A stretch of DNA of 64,000 nt from an uncultured Rhodospirillales bacterium. Its GTDB lineage: Bacteria; Pseudomonadota; Alphaproteobacteria; Acetobacterales; Acetobacteraceae. Made by a program: the position numbers and the translations under genes. Positions 6,906-14,971 of this stretch are shown one piece after another. The stretch lies in NCBI GenBank assembly GCA_903835235.1, contig CAILMF010000072.1, positions 1 to 64,000 of the forward strand, in the 5' to 3' direction. The notes beneath the pieces were generated by a model. That model was not told the origin of the DNA. It worked only from the letters and a program-made list of their open reading frames with translations, and searched no databases. How positions within the stretch are numbered: position 1 is the first letter of the stretch; every line of letters starts with the position of its first letter.

Positions 6906-8552
6906 CTACGCCGCAACCACAAGCCCCGCCCCCGCCGGCGCAAAGCTCTCCGCCCGCGCCATCGCCCAGGCCCGTGCAAACCGCGGGTCGTCGCAGCCGT
7001 CAAGCAGCACGCCGGGCGCCAGCGCCGGGTAGAGTTCGTCGAAGCCCTTCACCTCCTGCGCCGAGACGCGGCGGGAGAGGTGCCAGGGGCGCAGCTGGCT
7101 CGGGTGGGTCAGGCCGGCGGCGGCGGTCAGTTCGGCCAGCGCGTGCAGCGTGGCCTTGTGGAAATTGGCTACGCGCACCGACTTCTCCGGCACCACCAGG
7201 GCGCGGGCGCGGGTCGGGTCCTGGGTGGCCACGCCGGTCGGGCAGCGGTCGGTGTGGCAGCTCAGGCTTTGGATGCAGCCCAGCGCGAACATGAAGCCGC
7301 GGGCGCTGTTGCACCAATCGGCGCCGAGCGCGAAGGCGCGGGCCATGTCGAAGGCTGACGCGATCTTGCCGCTGGCGCCAAGCTTGATCCGGTCGCGCAG
7401 GCCCACGCCCACCAGCGCGTTGTGGACGAAGGAAAGCCCCTCGCGCAGTGGCATGCCCAGGTGGTCCATGAACTCCAGCGGTGCGGCGCCGGTGCCGCCT
7501 TCCTTGCCGTCCACCACGATGAAGTCGGGCGTGATCCCGGTTTCCAGCATGGCCTTGCAGATGGCCAGGAACTCATGCGGTTGGCCGATGCACAGCTTGA
7601 AACCGGCGGGCTTGCCGCCGGAGAGGCGGCGCATCTCGGCGATGAAGAGCATCATTTCCACGGGGGTGCGGAAGGCGGTGTGGCCGGGCGGGCTGATGCA
7701 GTCCTCGCCCATGGGGACGCCGCGGGTCAGGCTGATCTCGCGGCTGACCTTGGCGGCCGGCAGCACGCCGCCATGGCCGGGCTTGGCGCCCTGGCTCAAC
7801 TTCAGCTCAACCATTTTTATCTGGGGATTGGCGGCGGTCTCGGCGAAGCGTTCCGCGGAAAACGAGCCGTCCAGGTTGCGGGCGCCGAAATAGCCGCTGC
7901 CGATTTCCCAGATGATGTCGCCGCCGGGGGCCTGGTGGTGCGGGGAATAGCCGCCCTCGCCGGTGTCATGCGCGAAGTTGCCCATGTGGGCGCCGGTGTT
8001 CAGCGCGCGGATCGCCTGGGGGGAGAGGGCGCCGAAGGACATGGCTGAAATGTTGAGCAGGCTGGCGCTGTAGGGGTGGGCGCAGTCGGGGCCGCCGATC
8101 ATCACCCGGGGCTGCGCCTTTTCCGGCGGGCGGGCGGTGATGGAATGCTGCAGCCACTCGAAGCCGGTCTGATAGACCTCGTACTGGGTGCCGAAGGGGC
8201 GCTTGTCCAACACCATCTTGGCGCGTTGGTAGACCAGGCCGCGCTTGTCGCGGCTGAAGGGGGTGCCGTTCTTCTCGTCCTCGAAGAAGTATTGCCGCAT
8301 CTCGGGCCGGATTTCCTCCAGCAGGAAGCGCATATGGGCGGCGATGGGGTAGTTGCGCAGGATGGCGTGCTGCCGGTTGAACAGGTCCTTCAGGCCCAGC
8401 AGCGTCAGCAGGCCGGTCAGCAGCAGCGGCGGCGCGAACCAATGGGCCAGCTCCGGCTGCTGATACAGGGCGGCGGCCAGGGCTGCGGTGGCCAGCGTGA
8501 CGATGGTCAGGCAGATGAAGCGCGGCGTGAATGGCAGCAGCAATCTGGACAT
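6906..8552 (-). CDS. FMN-binding glutamate synthase family protein
   Basis: The 548-residue protein has two N-terminal membrane segments (about 10-30 and 38-55) followed by the FMN-binding synthase domain of the glutamate synthase large subunit. Visible core motifs are LNISAMSFGALSPQAIRALN, the KPGHGGVLPAAKVS loop, FIVVDGKEGGTGAAPLEF and GLRDRIKLGASGKI. CIQSLSCHTDRCPTGVATQ carries three cysteines in the positions of the 3Fe-4S cluster of glutamate synthase. The amidotransferase and GXGXG domains are absent, so this is the stand-alone membrane-anchored type whose substrate is not settled; glutamate synthesis should not be assumed. GGGGGAG lies upstream of ATG 8552. It is convergent with the RTX gene and divergent from hemH. 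Confidence 0.88.
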   Translation of the reverse strand: MSRLLLPFTPRFICLTIVTLATAALAAALYQQPELAHWFAPPLLLTGLLTLLGLKDLFNRQHAILRNYPIAAHMRFLLEEIRPEMRQYFFEDEKNGTPFSRDKRGLVYQRAKMVLDKRPFGTQYEVYQTGFEWLQHSITARPPEKAQPRVMIGGPDCAHPYSASLLNISAMSFGALSPQAIRALNTGAHMGNFAHDTGEGGYSPHHQAPGGDIIWEIGSGYFGARNLDGSFSAERFAETAANPQIKMVELKLSQGAKPGHGGVLPAAKVSREISLTRGVPMGEDCISPPGHTAFRTPVEMMLFIAEMRRLSGGKPAGFKLCIGQPHEFLAICKAMLETGITPDFIVVDGKEGGTGAAPLEFMDHLGMPLREGLSFVHNALVGVGLRDRIKLGASGKIASAFDMARAFALGADWCNSARGFMFALGCIQSLSCHTDRCPTGVATQDPTRARALVVPEKSVRVANFHKATLHALAELTAAAGLTHPSQLRPWHLSRRVSAQEVKGFDELYPALAPGVLLDGCDDPRFARAWAMARAESFAPAGAGLVVAA

Positions 8553-8716
8553 GGTTCGGCTCCCCCGGGCGAATGTGCCGCATCCTAGCGGTTGCCATCG
8601 GCCAATGTGACCCGAGCTTGGGTTAACATTCGGGGACGACGGGGCGACGGCGCCCAGGGGTGGTGCATCCGGGCGGCACCTGCGTTACAGCGGCCCTGCA
8701 AGGCATGGAGTGCGGC

Positions 8717-9778
8717 ATGCGCCGAGTGGCGGTGGTTCTGTTCAACCTGGGCGGGCCGGATAACCAGGCGGCGGTGCGGCCCTTCCTGGAAAACCTGTTC
8801 ATGGACCCCGCGATCCTGCGGGTGCCCGGCTTCATCCGGCCCTGGCTGGGGCGGTTCATAGCCCGTCGGCGGACCAAGGCGGCGCAGGCCAACTATGCCT
8901 TGATCGGCGGTGGCTCGCCGCTGCTGGAGCTGACCCGGGCGCAGGCGGCGGCGCTGGAAGCCGGGTTGAACGCCGCGGGCGATGGCGCGGAATATCGCTG
9001 CTTTGTCGCCATGCGCTACTGGCACCCCTTTGCCGCCGAGACGGTGCGGGAGGTGCAGGCCTGGGGCGCCGAGGAGCAGGTGCTGGTGCCGCTTTATCCG
9101 CAATTCTCCACCACCACCTCCGGCAGCAGCCTGGACGACTGGGCCGCCGCCAGCGCCAAGGCTGGCTTGAGCCTGCCCAGCACCGCGCTGTGCTGCTGGC
9201 ACTCAGACGGCGCTTTTGCCGGGGCGACCGCCGCGCTGGTGCGCGCCGCCTACCTGAAGGCCCGGGCCGAGCTGCCGGCGGAAACCCCGCTGCGTCTGCT
9301 GTTCTCGGCGCATGGCCTGCCGGAGAGCATCATCAAGCGCGGCGACCCCTATCAATGGCAGGTCGAGCAGACCGTGGCCGCCGTGGTGGCGCAGCTGGAC
9401 CTGCGGGGGTTGGATCATGGCGTGTGCTATCAGTCCCGCGTCACCCCGCAAAAATGGATCGGGCCTTCGACCGAAGCCGAGATCGAGCGCGCGGCGCATG
9501 AGAAGACGGCGGTGCTGATCTGCCCCATCGCCTTCATCTCCGACCATTCCGAGACCCTGGTGGAGCTGGACATCGAATACCGCGAAGTCGCGGAGAAGGC
9601 CGGCATCCCCGGCTATTTCCGGGTACCCGCGCAGAACAGCGATGCCGGCTTCATCGCCGCCCTGGCCGGGCTGGTGCAGCGCAGCCGGGCGGGGTCGCGC
9701 AGGTTGTGCAGTTTTGCCGGCGGGCGGCAATGCCCGAAGGCGCAGACCGGCTGCCCCCACACCAAGGCAGCGGCATGA
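8717..9778 (+). CDS. hemH: Ferrochelatase
   Basis: HemH inserts ferrous iron into protoporphyrin IX, the last step of protohaem synthesis. The 353-residue protein begins VAVVLFNLGGPDN, the family N-terminus, and has LFSAHGLPESIIKRGDPY at about 196-213 with the catalytic His, the CYQSR region, and ISDHSETLVELDIEY at about 275-289 with the conserved Glu. The tail holds three cysteines (CSFAGGRQCPKAQTGCPH), compatible with the [2Fe-2S] cluster found in many alphaproteobacterial ferrochelatases. I chose ATG 8717 because GGAG lies six bases upstream and the family motif starts there. The stop overlaps the next start (ATGA). Confidence 0.96.
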   Translation: MRRVAVVLFNLGGPDNQAAVRPFLENLFMDPAILRVPGFIRPWLGRFIARRRTKAAQANYALIGGGSPLLELTRAQAAALEAGLNAAGDGAEYRCFVAMRYWHPFAAETVREVQAWGAEEQVLVPLYPQFSTTTSGSSLDDWAAASAKAGLSLPSTALCCWHSDGAFAGATAALVRAAYLKARAELPAETPLRLLFSAHGLPESIIKRGDPYQWQVEQTVAAVVAQLDLRGLDHGVCYQSRVTPQKWIGPSTEAEIERAAHEKTAVLICPIAFISDHSETLVELDIEYREVAEKAGIPGYFRVPAQNSDAGFIAALAGLVQRSRAGSRRLCSFAGGRQCPKAQTGCPHTKAAA

Positions 9779-10437
9779 CCGCGCTGCCCAGGCCGCCGGC
9801 CGCGGTGCTGTTCGACTGCGACGGCGTGCTGGCGGACAGCGAGGGCCTGGTCAACGCCATAGTCGCGGCCGACCTGGCGACGCGGGGCTGGGTGATGACC
9901 CCGGCGGAATGCCAGGAACAATTCCTCGGTATGGCCGCCACCGACATGGTGCCGGTCATCGAGAGCCGCGTCGGCAGGCTGCCGGCGGATTGGCTGGTTG
10001 CGCTGTCGCACCGCATCGCCGGTTCGATGATCGCGGAGTTGCAGCCGGTGGAAGGGGCACCGGCGGCGGTGCGGGCCATTGCCGCTGCGGGCATTGCGGT
10101 GGCCGTCGCCTCCAACTCGGCGCGGGAGGAGCTGCACGCCAAGCTGCGCCGGCTGGGCCTGGCCAGCCTGTTCGAGGGCCGGGCCTTCAGCTTCCAGGAT
10201 GTGCCCAGGCCCAAGCCGGCGCCGGACATGTACCTGGCTGCGGCGCTGGCCTGTGGCGCCGAACCACGGGACTGCGTGGTGGTGGAGGACAGCGTGCTCG
10301 GCGCCAAGGCCGGGCTGGCCGCGGGCTGCCGGGTATTCGGCCTGACGCGGGAGACGGATGCGAGCATTTTTGCGGGGATCGGCGCCGTGCCGTTTCTGCG
10401 CATGGCGGAGCTGCCGGGGTTGCTGGGGCTGCGGTAG
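9775..10437 (+). CDS. HAD-family phosphatase (phosphoglycolate / beta-PGM type)
   Basis: The 220-residue protein is a HAD hydrolase with motif I VLFDCDGVLADSEG (about 10-23, nucleophile Asp), motif II VAVASNSAREEL, and motif III-IV KPAPDMYLAAALACG and CVVVEDSVLGAKAGLAAG. An alpha-helical cap lies between motifs I and II, as in subfamily I enzymes such as phosphoglycolate phosphatase and beta-phosphoglucomutase. The substrate cannot be named from sequence. ATG 9775 overlaps the hemH stop in an ATGA junction, so it is read through from hemH. A role in haem synthesis is not implied. A large palindrome follows the stop codon and may end the transcript. Confidence 0.85.
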   Translation: MTALPRPPAAVLFDCDGVLADSEGLVNAIVAADLATRGWVMTPAECQEQFLGMAATDMVPVIESRVGRLPADWLVALSHRIAGSMIAELQPVEGAPAAVRAIAAAGIAVAVASNSAREELHAKLRRLGLASLFEGRAFSFQDVPRPKPAPDMYLAAALACGAEPRDCVVVEDSVLGAKAGLAAGCRVFGLTRETDASIFAGIGAVPFLRMAELPGLLGLR

Positions 10438-10550
10438 AGCAATATCCGTTCTGATGGAATCATCAGAACGGATTTCTTGCTCTGCAACCTATTGAAGCTA
10501 CAGCACGAAATCCGCTCACGCTGATTCAGTGTGAGCGGATAGTGCTGTAG
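10438..10550. repeat. Composite palindromic element, copy 1
   Basis: Two palindromes are joined by a 16-base linker. The first has 12-bp arms ATCCGTTCTGAT (10,444-10,455) and ATCAGAACGGAT (10,462-10,473), flanked by AGCAA and TTGCT. The second has CTACAGCAC (10,498) pairing with GTGCTGTAG (ending 10,550) and an inner 10-bp pair ATCCGCTCAC/GTGAGCGGAT. Linker plus outer arm (TGCTCTGCAAC..TTGAA.CTACAGCAC) recur inverted at 59,884-59,940. It follows the HAD gene and may end its transcript. No gene is present. Confidence 0.75.
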
Positions 10551-10630
10551 CGCGGATGCCAACCAGGGGCATTGCCGGCGCAACCCGGTGGGCGGAACAT
10601 GGCCGGGGCCGCTGCCCGGACGGAGATGAG

Positions 10631-11224
10631 ATGATGCGCCGATTGCTGCTGTCCGCCTGCCTGCTGGTGGCGCCCATGGCCGTGGCGCAACCGCTGGCGG
10701 AACCGCCGGCGGCCCAGCGCCTGATGCCCGGTGGCCGCGCCGGCTGGGTTGCGGATGGCAAGGGCGGCTGCTGGGTCTGGGCCGGCGGGATCGAGGCCGG
10801 GGCGACCGGCATCCGCGCCAGCTGGTCCGCCGGTTGCCCCAATGGCCCGGCCGTGGGCACCGGGCGGTCCGTGGTGGAATGGCAGGTCCGCGGGCATCGG
10901 CGGGAGATGATCTATCAGGGCCCGCTGGTGGCCGGCAAGGCCGAGGGCCGCGGCGCGCTGGATGTGACCGAGGATGGCGAGCTGGTGAGCCGCGAGGCCG
11001 GTACCTACCGCGACGACCGGCTGGTGCAGGGCCGGCTGGAACTCCCTCGGGCCAATCTGGTGTTCGAGGGCAGCTGGCATCTGGGCCAGCCGCATGGCCC
11101 GGGCGAGCTGCGGGTGGGCGGCGAGGTGATTCAGGGCAACTGGGAAAATGGCTGCCTGCTACGCAAGGGCAACTGGGTCAGCTTCACCCGGCCGGCCGAG
11201 CAATGCGAGGGCCAGGCGACGTGA
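10631..11224 (+). CDS. Secreted MORN-like repeat protein
   Basis: The 197-residue protein has a signal peptide (MMRRLLLSACLLVAPMAVAQ) and is probably periplasmic. Its body contains MORN-like repeats with the pattern Y/F-x-G-x-W/L-x(5)-G-x-G: IYQGPLVAGKAEGRGALDV, FEGSWHLGQPHGPGELRV and IQGNWENGC. Such repeats usually act as a flat binding or scaffold surface; I cannot name a partner. An earlier segment, GKGGCWVWAGG.., has no recognised domain. ATG 10,631 follows GGAG. The stop codon overlaps the hemJ start by one base (TGATG), so it is co-translated with hemJ, though a haem role is not established. Confidence 0.65.
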   Translation: MMRRLLLSACLLVAPMAVAQPLAEPPAAQRLMPGGRAGWVADGKGGCWVWAGGIEAGATGIRASWSAGCPNGPAVGTGRSVVEWQVRGHRREMIYQGPLVAGKAEGRGALDVTEDGELVSREAGTYRDDRLVQGRLELPRANLVFEGSWHLGQPHGPGELRVGGEVIQGNWENGCLLRKGNWVSFTRPAEQCEGQAT

Positions 11225-11670
11225 TGGATTTTCTGGTCGCCTGGTACCCCTGGCTGAAGGTGGGGCATCTGTTCGCCGACTTCGCCTGGATGGCCGGGAT
11301 TTTCTACCTGCCGCGGCTGTACGTATACCATTCGCAGGTGCCGGTCGGCTCGGCGCAGTCGGCGCTGTTCATGAAGATGGAACGGCTGCTGCTGCGGGCG
11401 ATCATGAACCCGGCAATGGTCGGCGCCTGGGTGTTCGGCGCGCTGCTGGCGGCGACGCCGGGGGTGGTGGACTGGGGTGCCGGGTGGTTCTACCTGAAGG
11501 CGTTGGGGTTCTGCGCGGTGACACTGGTGCACCACCACCTCTCGCTGGCCCGCAAGGACTTCGCCGCCGACACGCGCCGCCACAGCGAGCGCTACTGGCG
11601 GATGCTGAACGAGGCGCCGACCCTGGCGCTGCTGCTCATTCTCGTGATGGTGTTCGTGCGGCCGTTCTGA
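11224..11670 (+). CDS. hemJ: Protoporphyrinogen IX oxidase HemJ
   Basis: HemJ oxidises protoporphyrinogen IX to protoporphyrin IX in the inner membrane. The 148-residue protein has four predicted membrane segments and the family motifs YPWLKVGHLFADFAWMAGIFYLPRL at the N-terminus (a conserved His and aromatic residues), MKMERLLLRAIMNPAM and KDFAADTRRHSERYWRMLNE near the C-terminus. The order hemH-hemJ-rho is common in alphaproteobacteria; here two small genes sit between hemH and hemJ, and a caspase gene between hemJ and rho. The start overlaps the preceding stop by one base. Confidence 0.94.
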   Translation: MDFLVAWYPWLKVGHLFADFAWMAGIFYLPRLYVYHSQVPVGSAQSALFMKMERLLLRAIMNPAMVGAWVFGALLAATPGVVDWGAGWFYLKALGFCAVTLVHHHLSLARKDFAADTRRHSERYWRMLNEAPTLALLLILVMVFVRPF

Positions 11671-11690
11671 AGCCTGGCTGCCCAGCGCGA

Positions 11691-11711
11691 CCAGGGGGCT
11701 GCGCCCCCTGG
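11691..11711 (+). terminator. Hairpin after hemJ
   Basis: CCAGGGGGC-TGC-GCCCCCTGG is a perfect 9-bp stem 20 bases after the hemJ stop, related to the hairpin after hemE. No T tract follows. Confidence 0.55.
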
Positions 11712-11756
11712 ACCAGCCAGGAGGCAGAGAGACGAAGATGCAAGAGGCAAGCCCGG

Positions 11757-13346
11757 CTACCCGCCGGGCGTCCTGGCAACACGGAAACCGGCGACGCTGC
11801 CCCGGTCGTCGGGCCGGCCCCTGAAGCGACCGGCCGAGCGCAGGTCCGGCGGAAAGTCGTCCCAGGAACCGCCGCGCAGCACACGCGCAGTGCCGCCCGT
11901 CGTCACCGCAACCGACGCATCATTCGGCGCGCCCGCATAGCTCTCCCGATACACGTCCTCCACCCACTCCCACACATTCCCATGCAGGTCATGCAGCCCA
12001 AACCGGTTCGCCGGGTAACTCCCTACCGCCTGCGTCCGGGCAACATTCACACCGAAGTTCGCCTGCTGCGGCGTGATCGAGGCGCCAAACGCATAGGCCG
12101 TCGTGCTTCCGGCCCGCGCCGCGTATTCCCACTCCGCCTCCGTCAACAGCCGATACCGCTGCCCCGTCCGCCCCGACAGCCACCGCACATAACCCTGCGC
12201 GTCCTCCCAGCTCACATTGATCACCGGCTGCCGCCCGCGGCCCCATCCCTCGTCCGCCGGCCGGTAACCGCCGCAACCGCCCGCCGCCACGCAGGCATCC
12301 CACTCCGCAAACGTCACCTCATACTTCCCAACCGCCAAGGCCGCGCGAACCGTCACCGCGCGCTGCGGCCCTTCGTCGTTGGAGCGCCTTGGCTCGCCCG
12401 GGGGCGAGCCCATGGTGAAGGGCCCAGCCGGGATCACCACCAACTCCGGGCAGTCGGCGCAGTCGCGGAACGCCTGCCCAACCGCCACCGGGTAGCCGCT
12501 GCGCGCGGGCGGCGGCGCCGGGGTGGGGGCTGGCACGGGCGCAGGCACGGGTGCCGGCACGGGCAGGGGTGGCGTGGCGGTGGTCCCCGCCACCAACAAG
12601 AACCGCCCACGCAGCCCGGTGAAGTTCGTCCAAGGGCTTTGCCGGCCGCCGGTCGCGGTCTCGACACTGTCGGAGACATCGCCCAGCACCACGCGAATGT
12701 CCTCGCCGGGCTGCGGCAGTTTTTCCAGCAGCGCCAGGGTGAAGGGGCTGTTGCTGCCGGCACCGTCCGAGGCCACCCGCCCCGGCGCGGTGGCGAAGGC
12801 GATGACCGTGCCCGGCCCGGCATTCTCCACCGGCGCCAGGCCGCGCTCGCCGCTGCGGGAGCCGCCGGCGCTGCGCACCATGCGCCCCGCCAGCGGGTTG
12901 TTGCGGCAGGCATCCAGCAGCAGCACCCGCACCCGGGCACCGCGCATTGCCTTCATCACCTGGTCCAGCGCCAGGGTCTGGCGTTCAACGTCGCGTTCGT
13001 GTTCCAGCACCGCGTCCACCGGCACCAGGCGGTTCTGGCCGTCATGCTCCATGCCGTGGCCGGCGTAGAAGAACAGCGCCACCTCGGCGCCCTGCGCCGC
13101 GCGAGCAAAGCGTTCCAGCGCCTGGTCCATGTCGCGCAGCTTGCCGTCATTTACCCGGACCACCTCAAAACCCATGCGGTCACGCAGCATGGACTCCATC
13201 CGGCGGGCGTCGTTGGGCGGATTGGGCAGGCGGGCTACCTCGGCATAGGCGCCGTTGCCCACCACCAGCGCCACGCGCTTCTGCGCCCAGGCGGGTACCG
13301 CGACCAGCAGGGCCAGCACGGCCCCCAGCAATGCCCATGGTCGCAT
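11757..13346 (-). CDS. Secreted caspase-like peptidase fused to an FGE-sulfatase-type domain
   Basis: The 529-residue protein has a signal peptide (LLGAVLALLVAVPAWAQ). A C14-family caspase/metacaspase domain follows (about 22-250), with the catalytic dyad visible as His in FFYAGHGME and Cys in LLLDACRNNP. A Pro-Ala linker leads to a formylglycine-generating-enzyme-type domain (about 320-529): VVIPAGPFTMGSPPGE, PVINVSWEDAQGYVRWLS, RLLTEAEWEYAARAG, GLHDLHGNVWEWVEDVY, VLRGGSWDD and the GFRVAR end. The C-terminal part lacks the cysteine pair that true FGEs use for catalysis, so this half probably binds rather than oxidises. ATG 13,346 precedes the signal peptide. The gene interrupts the usual hemJ-rho adjacency. 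Substrate and role are unknown. Confidence 0.88.
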   Translation of the reverse strand: MRPWALLGAVLALLVAVPAWAQKRVALVVGNGAYAEVARLPNPPNDARRMESMLRDRMGFEVVRVNDGKLRDMDQALERFARAAQGAEVALFFYAGHGMEHDGQNRLVPVDAVLEHERDVERQTLALDQVMKAMRGARVRVLLLDACRNNPLAGRMVRSAGGSRSGERGLAPVENAGPGTVIAFATAPGRVASDGAGSNSPFTLALLEKLPQPGEDIRVVLGDVSDSVETATGGRQSPWTNFTGLRGRFLLVAGTTATPPLPVPAPVPAPVPAPTPAPPPARSGYPVAVGQAFRDCADCPELVVIPAGPFTMGSPPGEPRRSNDEGPQRAVTVRAALAVGKYEVTFAEWDACVAAGGCGGYRPADEGWGRGRQPVINVSWEDAQGYVRWLSGRTGQRYRLLTEAEWEYAARAGSTTAYAFGASITPQQANFGVNVARTQAVGSYPANRFGLHDLHGNVWEWVEDVYRESYAGAPNDASVAVTTGGTARVLRGGSWDDFPPDLRSAGRFRGRPDDRGSVAGFRVARTPGG

Positions 13347-13696
13347 CGTTCGCCTACCCCAGCCCGCCTGGCGCAGGGAAGCGTAAACGGCGGGATCACG
13401 CAACGAGTACCGGGGCTTGACTCGCGCCAGCTTAAGGCCAATTGGGCGGTTGACGAGACGGTGGGCCGTGCCTAGGCTTCATTTGTTCTCCGCCGGTGGT
13501 TGGTGCGATTCCGCGCCGTGCCGCCTCCTCCCTCCCTCCTCCTCGGGACATCGCCGGCCAAGGCTCGGAACCCACGCGGGTGCCGGTTCAAGGCCCAGGC
13601 GCAAGGCCGGGGTCCGGTGCGGCTGATGCCGCAAACCGCCCGCCGCCGCACTTCGGGAAGGGTCCCACTTCCCCCCGCACACGGATACCGTTGCGC
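13347..13696. other. rho leader and promoter region
   Basis: These 350 bases separate the caspase gene from rho. A sigma-70-like promoter candidate lies at 13,450-13,478. A pyrimidine-rich tract at 13,521-13,544 resembles a Rho-loading site. I see no leader peptide I can support. Rho commonly limits its own transcription by terminating in its leader, and the layout here would allow that. Confidence 0.5.
13450..13478 (+). promoter_or_regulatory. Candidate rho promoter
   Basis: TTGACG (13,450-13,455), a 17-base spacer and TAGGCT (13,473-13,478) match the relaxed housekeeping promoters of alphaproteobacteria. Transcription from here gives a leader of about 210 bases. Confidence 0.4.
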
Positions 13697-14971
13697 ATGC
13701 ATCTTTCTGAACTGAAGGCCAAGAGCCCCAGCGAACTGCTCGCCTTCGCCGAGGATCTGCAGATCGAGAACGCGTCTTCCCTGCGCAAGCAGGACATGAT
13801 GTTCGCGATCCTCAAGCAGTTGGCCGAGAACGACCAGGCCATCTACGGCGAAGGCACGCTGGAGATTCTGCCGGATGGCTTCGGCTTCCTGCGCAGCCCG
13901 CAGGCCAATTTCCTGCCCGGCCCGGACGATATTTATGTGAGTCCCGCCCAGGTCCGTCGCTACGGGCTGCGGATCGGCGACACGGTGGAAGGCCAGATCC
14001 GCGCGCCGAAGGATGGCGAGCGCTACTTCGCGGCGTTGAAGATCAACGCGGTGAACTTCGAGCCGCCGGAAAACCTGCGGCACCGCATCAACTTCGATAA
14101 CCTGACGCCGCTCTACCCGAGCCGCCGGCTGAAGATGGAGAATGCCGAGGCCGAGGCGGTCGCGAAGAGCCCGCAGAAGGACTATACCCACCGCATCATC
14201 GACCTGGTGGCGCCGATCGGCATGGGCCAGCGCGCGCTGATCGTGGCGCCGCCGCGCACCGGCAAGACGGTGATGCTGCAGAACATCGCCAAGTCCATCA
14301 CCGCCAACCACCCCGACGTCTTCCTGATGGTGCTGCTGATCGACGAGCGGCCCGAGGAAGTGACCGACATGGCCCGCACGGTGCGCGGCGAGGTGGTTGC
14401 CTCCACCTTCGACGAGCCGGCGACGCGCCACGTGCAGGTGACGGAGATGGTGCTGGAGAAGGCCAAGCGGCTTGTGGAACACAAGCGCGACGTGGTGATC
14501 CTGCTGGACAGCATCACCCGCCTGGGCCGCGCCTATAACAGCGTCGTCCCGTCCTCGGGCAAGGTGCTGACCGGTGGTGTGGACGCCAATGCGCTGCAAC
14601 GGCCCAAGCGCTTCTTCGGCGCGGCGCGCAACATCGAGGAAGGCGGGTCGCTGACCATCATCGCGACCGCCTTGATCGACACCGGCAGCCGCATGGACGA
14701 GGTGATCTTCGAGGAATTCAAGGGCACCGGTAACAGCGAGCTTCAGCTGGACCGCAAGCTCTCGGACAAGCGCATCTTCCCGAGCATCGACATCACCAAG
14801 AGCGGCACCCGCAAGGAAGAGCTGCTGGTGGACCGCGCCACGCTGAGCAAGATGTGGGTGCTGCGGCGTATCCTGAACCCGATGGGCACCCAGGACGCGA
14901 TGGAATTCCTGCTGGACAAGCTGAAGTACAGCAAGACCAACCAGGACTTCTTCGACGCGATGAATACCTAG
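13697..14971 (+). CDS. rho: Transcription termination factor Rho
   Basis: Rho is the hexameric RNA helicase that ends transcription of untranslated RNA. The 424-residue protein (family about 420) has the N-terminal SAP-like domain [19 protein letters not shown], the RNA-binding cold-shock domain with [18 protein letters not shown] (about 51-68), and the ATPase core. The Walker A loop is [12 protein letters not shown], Walker B ends at [16 protein letters not shown], and [12 protein letters not shown] carries conserved acidic residues. The Q and R loops follow in [22 protein letters not shown] 13,697 was chosen because it begins the conserved N-terminus; no strong ribosome site is visible. The stop overlaps the convergent pentapeptide gene by four bases. 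Confidence 0.97.
   Translation: MHLSELKAKSPSELLAFAEDLQIENASSLRKQDMMFAILKQLAENDQAIYGEGTLEILPDGFGFLRSPQANFLPGPDDIYVSPAQVRRYGLRIGDTVEGQIRAPKDGERYFAALKINAVNFEPPENLRHRINFDNLTPLYPSRRLKMENAEAEAVAKSPQKDYTHRIIDLVAPIGMGQRALIVAPPRTGKTVMLQNIAKSITANHPDVFLMVLLIDERPEEVTDMARTVRGEVVASTFDEPATRHVQVTEMVLEKAKRLVEHKRDVVILLDSITRLGRAYNSVVPSSGKVLTGGVDANALQRPKRFFGAARNIEEGGSLTIIATALIDTGSRMDEVIFEEFKGTGNSELQLDRKLSDKRIFPSIDITKSGTRKEELLVDRATLSKMWVLRRILNPMGTQDAMEFLLDKLKYSKTNQDFFDAMNT

Noticed and set aside
11757-12000. FGE domain end as a diversity-generating retroelement target
   Set aside because: The C-terminus resembles such targets (VLRGGSW..GFRVAR), but no reverse transcriptase or template repeat lies nearby.
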